Positions 47,401 through 59,400 of a stretch of 64,000 nucleotides of DNA are shown here, piece by piece. Under the pieces are notes generated by a model that worked only from the letters and a program-made list of their open reading frames with translations, did not search any database and was not told the origin of the DNA. This stretch comes from Diphasiastrum complanatum (taxonomy: Eukaryota > Streptophyta > Lycopodiopsida > Lycopodiales > Lycopodiaceae): NCBI GenBank assembly GCA_029204225.1, contig CM055093.1:24409912-24473911 (forward strand), written 5' to 3'. How positions within the stretch are numbered: position 1 is the first letter of the stretch; each line of letters starts with the position of its first letter. The translations under genes were made by a program, and so were the position numbers.

Positions 47401-50400
47401 TACATATTCCTCCACGGCTTTCATGTTATTACAATTATTGCATAGTTAGGGATTTCATCTCTCGTGGTTCTCTCAGGCAGTGCGGCTACTCGACTCCCTT
47501 GATATCTCTTTATCATCGGTTCTAGAGTGCAGACACCACTATATTTGCCAGTTTATATACAGGGCCTATGTGCATAGACTTGGGAATGGACAGCTAGGGG
47601 TGAAATCCCTCTACTAAAGATCCCACTTCATGGAGGTTGATTGTGGGGGCTGCCCTACTCGCCCTAGATACGTAGATACCACGCTATCACATGGGTTGAT
47701 GTTTATATTGGGACAGTGCAGAGTCTCATCATATTAGCTACATATTGAAACAAGACGTTTTCATAGCATACCCAGAGAGGATAGAGCTTGTACAGATTTG
47801 TACATTTGTGGAGATTGGACTAAAGTGCCCCTGGAATTGTGTACTATCTTTGGAGAACTCTTGTGCAGACTTCAAAACTTGTTCAAGAGCTTGAAAGTGA
47901 AACAGAATCTACTGACTATTCGAGTGAATTTACAACTCCAGATGAGAAGTCATATTGGCAGAATATTCACAAAAAGGCTTATCTGTGTCCTATATAACTT
48001 TACATTGAGATGTATGATTGAGGTTGTGCCTTTCTTAGGAAACTTCTAAGTTAAAGTGCATGTCGCTCAACTGCGAATTAGATGATCTTTCTGTAAAGGC
48101 AATAGAGGTTCACTCATCTGCTAGTTATTGAAACAGTTTTTGCTTGGACGGTGTTTTTTGCCCTTAAGTTTTGTTGTTGTTATACAAATCTTTAGTGTGG
48201 GCTTTCCTCTCACCTTTTTTGTGCAACTTCCTTCTAACCAGGAGAGGGGTGGAGTTAAATCTTTGGGATATTGAGAACCAGTCCAAACTTTGGGATGCCA
48301 AAAGTGTAAGTATAATTTTCTCATTATAAAATCAATCTATGCCTGTAGTGACATGTAATTTCTCTAGAACAAGCTTCTGTCTGGTAAGTTGCAAATAGCT
48401 TTAGAAACTGAAAATAGGTATTTCCAGAGTTTAAAGGTTTAGGGTTCAGCCTGAGTTGATTATTGGCACTTTCAGATGCATGCACGTGACTTGACTGCGT
48501 TAATCATCTGATAGTTTTACCTTCAGCCTTTGACTGGATGCCATTTTTTGTATCTTAATTGACAGCCCAGACGGGATAATCTAGGGATCTATTTGCAAAC
48601 CTGGGTAACAGCAGCAGTATTTATGTCCAAAGATGATCATCGCAAGGTGGTTGTTGGAAGTGGCCATCATCAGGTTTGTGCACCTTCAAACCTACGAGAA
48701 TTGTGCTTCCACATGTAGTCATATTCTTTTCTATTTTTTGTTTATTTACTGTGGTCACTTGACATTTGGCTGCTGCAAATTGCATACCACAGTTGCGCCT
48801 ATATGATGTTGGAGCACAACGAAGACCAGTACTTACCTTTGACTTTGGTGAATCTCCAATCAGAGCCCTAGCTGAGGATCTGGATGGCAACACAGTCTAT
48901 GTTGGCAATGGAAGTGGCAATCTTGCATCATTTGACATGCGTATAGGTATCTGACACTGCGTTTCAATTGATCATACTCACTAGGACCATTTCAATAGTA
49001 TTTGTGTGCATGAGCTTGTTTAACTGTTTACCCTGTATGCTATCAGGAAAGATGTTAGGTGGATTTAAAGGAAAATGTGCTGGAAGCATCCGCTCTATTT
49101 CCAGGCATCCTGAATTGCCGTTACTTGCTTCCTGTGGTACGCAACTGATCCTAGTGCATGGCCCACTTCTTGGGGAGCAAAGGAACTCTATTGATATCAT
49201 ATGGAATATTTTTAAGACAACATGACTTGGTTAAGTTCTGGTATTACAGCCTATAATTGACAGGAAGTCATTGTTTTGCTAGTATTCTAAATACGTGAAA
49301 AACCTATAGAAAGCATTGAATATCAAAGTTTCGTGCTTCACTTTTTCTTTTGTCCTCAAGACACGTCTCTCTAGAGCCCCTAAAAACAAAATCTGCAATG
49401 TGCTGTTTTGCTCATTTTGCAACTCATGAGCAAATGCATTAAGCAGTACACATGGGATATACCATAGGCACTTTTCTTGAATTGTTATGCATTCCTTCAG
49501 TTAATGAACAGGGACCCAAATGTTAAGGCACTTACCCCAAAGCACTAGTTGAACTCATTGAGTCCATTTTCAAGTCATTTGGTTACTAGTTCAGTTAATG
49601 GGCAGGGACTCAAAATGTCAGCAAGGCTCTGACCATGTGTTAGGGCAGATAGGGAAGGATTTCTTACCTTAAGGCTTAACCCCAAGGGTACTCAAGTTAG
49701 TATAAATAGACTCATTCTCTTCTTAATGTTCATATACTCGAGAGTTCTTTTTAGGAGACTCTCTGGACAACTTTGCTTTGGGCCTATATTTAGAATATGT
49801 TTATTTTTATTAGATCTTAGCTGGAGATTGAGCTTTGATCTACAATTTATTTTCCTTTAATTATGTTTAATGCATAACCTTGTGTTTATGCCTTATCAAC
49901 TGAAGGGCATACTAGGTTATCGCTTACGGCACAGGCCTCATTTGATGGACAAGAATGAGTATATCATTTGGTTTTATGTATACCATTAACTTACAGTTAT
50001 AAACATCCAACATGGTTGTAGGTTGGGAACATGCTAGAATCTCACATACTCATAACAAATATGAACATGTGAAGACGCTTGAAGTTCGTGGAAGTAAAAT
50101 AATCTCTACCCTTGGCATCTAAGTTGAAAACAAAGGTGGACATCTTGCATGCAAATCTGCTAGAGCTAAAGGACGCCATTAATATGTGATCGAAGGTTGC
50201 TAGCAATCTTCCAAGGACTGCATGAAGACCCGAAGATCTAAGAGGACATTTCCTCAAAAAATAAAATAAAAGCTTTGTAGTGTGGGACGCTGAATGGGCA
50301 TATGCACTTTAGCTTGATTGTATGGAAGTGTGAACTCGCATGTAGCCTCATCAGTAGGATTTCTCTTAAACAAAAGATTCAAATTGGGGACAAGTCAATT

Positions 50401-53400
50401 GCGTTGAGTTAAGAGAGATCATGACACAGCATCGCATAAACAATAATTGACAATAAACTAAGGATAATATAGCAGTCTCATTAAGATCACATAAAAAATG
50501 AGCTGTGCATGAAATGGCTTGCATTGCAGATCCTTATTGAAATGAATCGTTGTGAGAGTCTCCTACTAAACTCAAGGACATTAGAATAACCAACCTGAGG
50601 ATTTCTGCAGTTATCCTGCTTGTGGTGTTCTAGAGATCTGCCAGAATGGAGCTGCAGGAAGATGCATGGTTGTATATGTTTGTTAGCCTCAGTAAAAGAT
50701 AAGAACAACATTGATTAAACAAGTGGGGTGATTCGTCGTCCAGAAGACTAGAGCAACTCATAGGTAAGATGACTGTGGAAGATCCTCTTTATCACTTTAG
50801 ATTGACAATGTGATGGCAGGCCATGACTTGTGCATGCCAGTACCTGTATTTCAGGGCTGAAAAATACTGCAACAATGCTGTCGTGTGAAATAGAAAACCA
50901 TACTAGCATAAAGACACCAAAACGGAGGTCATGTTGAAAGATAATATGCACTCTGGTGCATGTGAATTTCTTTCATGTTAAGGGAGGGACAGGGAATGCT
51001 ATATAACAACAGTACGGCTAACTAGTTTGAACAATGCACATATATGCCAAGCTATCTGTAGAGACCATGAAAGCCAAATAGTAACTGCAGTGGATGGCTC
51101 AAGAATTGTACAAAGGTCCAAGCTAGTCATGTAGCCCTCAAATACATAGAAGCAGCTATAGTTGATTTAAAGTAGACCAATAGGAGTGAAGGTGAAAGCC
51201 AAACTTAGGATGTACAAACAACAATAAATGGCCTGATAAGTACATCCAGAGCCCATTGTAGTGGTGTAGAGTATTACTAGCATACAAGCCCAGAGGTAGA
51301 ACCCCAATGGAATGGCTCAATGATCCATAATGCCAGAGATCATGAGTTATGATCCATAATATCCTAGATCATGAGTAGAAGCTGCTGCAACGGGTGGTGC
51401 CCGAGGGGCAGCAGCTATCAAATCCACCAAGCAAGTGTCAGGGTCCACCTGCAACCAAAAACAATACATTGTTGTCAGGCAGGTATTGTGCAACTTACTG
51501 CATATTTTGAAAGCAAATCAATTCATCAAAGCATAGTAAGAAAAAAGGGGTGATGATGTGACTCACCTCGAGCATCCGACCCTCTCCTCGTGTGCGCCTC
51601 AGCATACGGCCGTTGGTGTTCACAAACACCAACCGCCTACACTGCTCGATGGACAACCTGTTCCTCTTCTGCGTGTGATATAAGGCCCAGGTGCTCCAAT
51701 TCTGCTCACAAGCTCCTGCTGAACAGTCCTGTGCAAGGACTCTCTCAGCCAATCGCCTCAGGTCACTCGTGCTGCGCCCGTGGATGCACCACCATGTAAC
51801 GGGCCTCAGCTGATCCTCCCTCCGCCGACTCTGCTCTCCATCGAAAGGAAACTGGAAGCGCTCAAATGCGAGCAGCTGGCTTGCAATGTTGGCCAGAATC
51901 GGACCTGTTAGCAGAAGAAAAAACATGGCACATGTAAGACCCCTCGAATTCACACACTACCAATGAGTACAATACTGCAGTAACATTGCTACCAACCGGT
52001 TTCTCACACGTACCTGGTCCGGGCCATATGCGCTCCGTGTATTCCACCCATCCCCGGTGCAGCTCCGGATCGTCCCTCTCTCGGGTAGAGCGCCACAAGG
52101 GGTGCAACATGTGGGCTACGACGTGGATGGGTCGGTGGAAGTAGTCCCATCTGGCCTCCCAGATACGTGAGATCTCGCGCCTCCTGCAGCAGACAAATTA
52201 CAACAATCACTAAACCATAGCATAAAAGAAACGCATCAGACTCGAGTGAGAAACAACAAACTAGACACTGAAGAGTCATACCTGTGCTCGTCCAAGGCTG
52301 ACAACAGAATCCCCTTGCCGATGCGGTCCATGAACTCGTAAATGAGACCGAGGGTGCACCCCTCACGGTCTACCAGGTGCAGCACTCTGTAAATGGGTAG
52401 AAGGATCCCACTAATCTCCTCAGCAGCTCTCCAGAACTCGTCGCCGTACACAGTGGACTGGAAAAATGCCGAACATCCTCCGCAATGCGTCCTTCACCAC
52501 CACCAATCGCTCTAGCACCAAGAAGTAAAACGCAAAGCGTGTGGGTGCGTTCTTCTTCAGGTTTAGGGTGGAGAAGGTGCGGAACATGGCCAACACATGC
52601 CTCTTCCTGGTGACAAAAGTGACCAGGCGCATGGCCGTAGAAGTGATCTGCAACACAAACATCCAGTAAAAAAGTTTAGACAGTAGTTGAGATGTGGTTA
52701 GCAGCATCGAAGGAAGAAAGCATAGCAAATAGAACAAACTATACCTCTCTGATCCATGGAAGCGCACACAGGTCATGGATGAGCAAGTCTATGCAATGTG
52801 TAGCACAAGGTGTTTACACAATGTTGGGGTGCTCCCTCATCATAATCTCGCCCATCTGCTTGCAGTTCGAGGCATTGTCGGTGACAACCTGAACCACGTG
52901 CTCAACCCCGATGTCAACAATAACATCTCTAATGACCTCCCATATGAAATCGGTTGTGATGGCGTCACCACCTCGAGTGGCATCCACGCCACGTAGGAAT
53001 ACTGTGCCAAGTGGGCAAGAAACCAAGACATTGATGACGGATCGCCGACGAATGTCGGTCCATCCATCACTCAATATCGTGCATCCATACCTGCCGCAAA
53101 ACACCCATTAGCTACATGCAAAAATTGCGGCACCAGTAAATCCTAAACACATGCAAAGAGATTATAAAGACAAGTTACTTACTGTTGCCAAGGTGAGCGA
53201 ATGGAACTCAACTCCCGCGTGATGGTCTCCTCCTCCTGACGAAGCAACCTGCCTCGCAGTGCCTCTTGCCTGGGAGGTGTCCATGTAGCATCCACGGCCG
53301 CCATCTGTGCACAGAACTCCCTGAACACCCAAGTGTCAGCAATAGCAAAGGCAATGCCGCACTCGTAAAAGAACTGGCCACACAGTCGAGTGCAACGGGC

Positions 53401-56400
53401 CTGCTGCTCTCTCTGCCAGCCGCATCGATCAAGGGTCTGCTGCCTGGGCCTAACCCCTCTCTGCTGTGTATATGGTGCTTGTGGTCTATCATGCCCAACG
53501 GATGGCTGATCCGTGGGTGTGTCACTCTCTCTGGCAACATCTGCCGAAGCATGTGGTGCATCTGTTGCCGAGGAGGAGGGTCGAGAAGCACCCGCTGCTG
53601 CTGAACCAACATGCTCATCTGATGGTCCTGCTGTTGCTGCAGATGGAACTGAAGGTGCTGTACTAGGCCCTGCACCTGAGCCACGCTCTGCCCGTGCTGT
53701 ACTGGGCCCTGCAGCTGTACCATGCTCTGCCTGTGATGTACTGGGCCCTGCACCTGTACCATGCCCAACCCGTGATGTACTACGCCCTGCAGCTGTACCA
53801 TGCCCTGCCCGTGATGTACTGGGCCCAATACCCACGGTAGGCTCTGCTTGCCTGCCTGTGAGCCCTCCGACATGCCTGCCTGTAGCTGCTCCTGCTACCT
53901 GTCCCTGTCTAGAACCCTGTGATGCAGTATCGGGCCGGTACATGGTAGACAACCTCTGCAGATCCTGATCAGAAATCCTGGGGCAATCAGATATGCCCAA
54001 TGTCCGCCCATCTGGCCCTCTGACCCGTAGCAAGTAAGCCCTAACCCTGGTGAGTGATCTCGTGAAGTGACCACCGCAATGCAAGCATCTCCATCTGCGG
54101 GTGCCTGAGCTATGGTGTGTGCCCACATCCCCGTCGGTAAGCTCAACCTCGGCCCAAAGGCCTCGGTCCCGCACGGGCATCGTATCAACACGACCCTAAA
54201 CCTGCAAACAACAAATAATCAGGCAAATGTTCAGTAGAAAAAAAATACATTGCATTGAACAACATTACCGAGCTCAAATAGAGCTCAAAATACCAGAGCA
54301 TACATCTGAATGATTCCAATTCACACATTATATCAAGTGCCAAAGAAGAACATGAGATTAGGGCGTGGGATAGAATAATTTCTGTATGAGGGATAACAGG
54401 CGACTGACGTTACCGTCGGAGTCCGTGCAGGCATAAAGGAGTGCAGTGTGGGCCTAAACCGCCCCCCTAGCAGATGTTTGCACGATGGTCCACGCCTAAA
54501 CCCTAAAAAGTATGGAATCAGGGCATGAAAATTGAAATCTGTGATACGGACGTAGACTGGCGGAACGGAGGTCATAGGAGTCTGTGCAGGCATGTGGAAA
54601 TGCATTCTAGGCTCAGACATCACCTCACTCGGTTTCCAACAAGTCATTTTGTGAAAATGGCAAAAATACACAAGCATTTGGAATGTGGTGTTCAAATCTC
54701 GCTAGGCGTGCCGTAACGGCTGAAACTGACGTTGTAGGAATCACTGTGGGTGTGAAGAAAGGTGGTCTAGAGCCAAACTACGCTCGATTTGGTTGCCTAC
54801 AGCTCAATGTCAACAATTGCAAAAAATCAAGCCTACACTTACCAAATATTAAAAATCGGTCGTTTCGCTCTCCACAAAGCTCAGACTTACCTGGCACCGT
54901 GCAGACCACCTCCGTATCGCTGAGTAGATGCCTGCCAACTATTCACTTGCGAAGATTGGACGCCCATAGCTCTCAGAAAAAAAATTTGCCGCCTCCACTG
55001 TTGGCACGGTTCTGTCCGCGAGGAGGAGGCCCGAAATCGAGTTTCTGGTTTTTTTTTTTCACGATTCTGTGAAGCGAATTGCAATTCCCGAATCATGAAG
55101 CTAGCGAATTGCGATTCGCTGCAACTATGGACCATCGTAGGATTGAGCATTGATTGCTCAAAGTTGGAAGATGGCACAACGATGGCAGACTAGGTGACTG
55201 CAGGCTAAGGTGATAGTGGCCCAACTCGTGTACATGAACTTGTGAGGATTTTGCAGTACTGTACTTGTGTCCATCCACAACATGTGACATGCTGTTATGC
55301 ATGTGACTTATCCATTGGTATTTGTCCCTGATTGCCTGTACATGTTCCTCATCTGCTTGTGTCCATCCCTCATCAAGTATACGTTGTTGTACCCTCTTGG
55401 TTATTCATGTCTTTCTGTCATCTGAATGTGCATCTCTTGTGATTGTATTTGGCTAATGATACATGCCTTTCCTTTAGAATAAGAAATTTCCCAAGAAAAG
55501 CTCTACGCTAAGGAGTCGAAATGGGAGTTCTTTCAGATTTTGACTCAAAACTTCGGCCATATCATTTCCAATCGCGGCATCAAAATCGATTACGATAAGG
55601 TTCGTAAGGTGCGTGAATGGCCAATTCTGCAAACAATCCATGATGTAAAACCTTTCCTTGGCTTCGCAGGATTTTTTCACTAATTCATTATGGACTATGC
55701 TATTATAGCATTGCCCTTAACGAATTTTCTTAAGGGGGTTAAGAAAAAGTGTAGCCGCGAAAAAGTCCACCTGTAGTTTGGACTGGTGAAATGAATGAGA
55801 GTTTTGAAATCTCTCAAGCATTATGTTTCTACAGCTCCACTTTTACACATAGTCAATCCTAATAGACCGTTTTTGGTAGAAACAATAGGAGTGGTTCTTT
55901 ATTAGGACGGTAGGCCAGTTGCGCTTGAAAGCAAAAAGTTAGATCCGGCTTACGCTCACTGTACGTATTCTACCTATTAGAAGGAGCTTTTTGCAGCCTT
56001 TTTCATGTGTTAAAAATCTGGAGGCATTATTTATATGGTGCCAAATTTATTGTGATGATTAATGACCAATCCCGTAAGTATATATGTGATGCCGTGGACC
56101 TAAGAGGCTATAAGGCCAGGTGGTCATAACTCATTCTTGAGTTTCAGTTCGACATTATCGTAGAGCTACGTCAAACAGTGTGGCCAATGCCTTGAGTCGG
56201 ATTGGAGAAGTCAATCAGTTATGCTTTTTTGAGATCCAATCCGATTTGTATTTTTGACTTCGAGATCTTTGTTGAATCCATAATTTTTTCGGTCACATCT
56301 GGCTAGATGTCTTGGCAAGGAATTGTAGATCTAGCGAAGACCTCGTGATGCAGGATCCAAGAAATCTCGAAATGATAGGATACTGAATGAATATTCCATA

Positions 56401-59400
56401 AGGAATGGCTTGCTTTTCCGAAAGGGAAAGGTATGTGTATCACACAGGGAGAACCTTAGGGCCAAAATTCTGTATCTTAAAATCCCAAAAGATTCTAAGA
56501 TACTACTGCGAACTGGTAAATGCTATAAAGTTTTCTCCTCGTTATAGCAGTCTATATAAGGTTGTAAAGAAAGTCAACCGGGTTGCTTATCACCTAGATC
56601 TTCCAGTAGGAGTTGGAGTTCATCCTGTATCCCACGTCACGTCATCCGTTTGGAAGGACGACTTAGTAGAAAGGAGAACCTGATTTCGGAAGGTGAAGTA
56701 GTTGAGTTGGAGGATCTGACTACCTTTGTATCGGTTGTACCAGAAAAGGTTATCGATGTTCATCGACATCAATTGAGAAACTGGATAGTTTCTAAATTTT
56801 TGGTACACTGGAAAGGAAATTTAGATGATGAGGACACCTAGGAGAGGGAAGACTACTTATGACCGAATTTCCCTTGTTTGCTCCCTTTAGGAGGAGGCTC
56901 TTAAAGGGGAAAGTTACGTACCCATAAGGGAACATAACAGGCTACCTGAGGTGATGTCCTCGTTGTACGGGACAAGGTGTTAGTTTGGAGCTATAGGTCG
57001 TTCGGGTGCCACGTCTCAATGTTCTATTGGCGCGGGGTAGCCCAAAGCTATTGACTCGTTGCGGTGCGCCCAACCGACGCTTGCTGAGGGTTATGACGTG
57101 ACCAATGTTTCATGAGCTTGTTTCATATGTCGTTTCGAAACGCGTTTGAAATGACTGGTTGGTTCGAAACGAGAATTCTTTTAGGGTTTTTTTTTTTGAA
57201 TGTGTTTTTGAAGGTTTTTGGGGTTTACACATGTCATAGAAAGTCTGGTAACAAGGACATACATTCAATTTCATGAGAATGCTCTAGAGAATGCAATTTC
57301 AAGAGGAGAAGCTGTAGTATGGGGACTATGGTCACTTTCCTCAGTCAATTATTGATATTGTCACCATTCATCATACAATCTCAATTTTTACAATGCACTG
57401 GCCACTGACCACTTGGAAGTTGGTAGTAAGTTCTAACTAGTAACAATTTACAAATCACAAATTACAATTCAACAGTCAAAAGTTTAAACTTTAAAGTTCA
57501 AAGTAAAAGCAATGATGCTGCATAAATAACAAGAGTGTCAAGCGTGGCTTCAAGGCTCAAGCCTGAGGCCCCATGAGTCTGAAGTCAATTGTCATATGTG
57601 ATATGTATAACTACTATGCTTGAGCCTAGAGTATGCCACTATCATCTATGTTGAGCAGTGAGTAATGAGTAGTGAGTGCCCCCCCCCCCGCCCCCCCCCA
57701 TCTAGGCTCTAGTCTCTAGCTGCCCGCCTCAGACGCTGTCATCGTGAAGGCACTGGCATGTCCTCAGGCTCAATGTCATCCTCCCCATCCTCCTCATCCG
57801 ATCCCTCACCCTCAGTGGCGGATTCCTCATCTGAGTCAGAGCCAGAGGGACTCTCAGAGGGCCCGCGCTGTATCGCAAAAAAATATGTGTTTTTTCAACA
57901 GTCGTTTCGAACAATGAAACGCCATTTCAAAACAGGGTTGTTTCTTACGTCCCGTTTTGAACTCATTTCAGCGTTCGAAACGTGTTTCGAGGAAACACTG
58001 GATGTGACCATGTGGGAGGAGAGGACCCCACGTGTACTGTGTATATAGGGGTGAATCTCCATGAGCTCTTCCCGTGTGGTTAGGCCAGGGCGTTATCTTG
58101 CTAAGATATGGAGGTATGCGAGGGTTGAAGCTGGGGTGCAGTGGTATGGGATGCTGTAGATTGGGGGAGACCTTAGCATGCTTGATGGTGGTCTTTAGCT
58201 CCAGTGCATGAGGGTGAGATGGCAGTATCTCAATGAATGGGTGGTTATAGAGCGTCGTCACCTGACTGTGTGCTTACGTAGGTTGGCTTTGACGATGGGG
58301 GTTATAATAATTGCCTAAGAGAGAGATCTAGGATGTTGTACTTTGGGATAACTTCCAGGCTTGATGGTTGGGTTTGGTGATTCACATGTCCATTCTAGTG
58401 GTTCTATGACTTGTCCCAAGCCCTAAGTCATCGACTTACCCCCAAGGGTATCCCTTAACCCTAAGTCTAATACCAACTAACTTATGCTAAGTTTAGGGTT
58501 ATTACTCCAAATCAACCCTAGCATAATGCTATCTAGTTAGTGATTTAACAGAGACATAGGAGTATCAAACGTCCACATTTTGTTATGTCTTGTTATTGGC
58601 CCCAACTGTCATATATGCCTAGTCACACTGATTTTGCTGATTTCCTGAGCACTATAGCTTGTGCTATTAATGGTTTGTTTGGAAAAAATTTGAAAATGTC
58701 ATGGTTTACTTTTTAGGCTTTAAGCCTTCAGTGATCTTCTATTGGATGAGGTCTCATCTGCTCATTTTATTGACTAATGGATGTTTCAGATCCTGACATG
58801 ACTGAGAGATTTGATTGTGTCGACTAAAGTTTACTTTTGCATTGATATTGACTACACATTGTATTGTGTTTCCTTCTCAAATATACTTTTTACAAGCATG
58901 ATACTGAACCTCTTTTGTACAAGTAGATAGATTGTTTATATGATCGCATGCAATGTCTTTCTCAGCATTCCATACATAAAAAGAATTTAGAAAAAGAAAA
59001 TCATTTGGAATGCGCGTAAGGAAAGATGTTCCAAACATTGTTTGGAACAGCCCTAGTCCCCGTTTCAAACACTAGGGAACTATGAGTGCCTGTTTGGAAC
59101 TATGAGTGTGATCATGGGACAAACTTTCCACACATTCTCACTCATTCGTGCACAATTCATTAAATTTACATGTCAAATGGTTTCTAGTTTTTGTGCTACT
59201 AGTCCAAGAAGTAAATGCCTTCCAACTGGCTTGGTAGGCTGGTCACAACGATAGACTGTCCATTTTCTTTATCGTACTTGCAAGTAGCTATGGTGTCCTT
59301 GTGGAGCTAGGATGTACACATTTGATGATGGTCATTTATCTTGTTAGGATTCAATTCTCTTTTGAGTGTTTTGGCAGTGTGATGTTTTTCATGAATGATG

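Noticed and set aside
47100-48060. Possible gene pieces inside WDR74 intron 5
   Set aside because: Open segments lack recognisable motifs and paired splice sites; the flanking WDR74 exons join in phase without them.
53266-53968. Plus-strand frames of 112 and 151 codons over the hAT transposase
   Set aside because: Shadow frames of the GC-rich first exon; the minus-strand frame has the BED finger and repeat.
54333-55072. Frames between the hAT transposase start and its right terminus
   Set aside because: Within the element's subterminal region, on conflicting strands, without transposase similarity.
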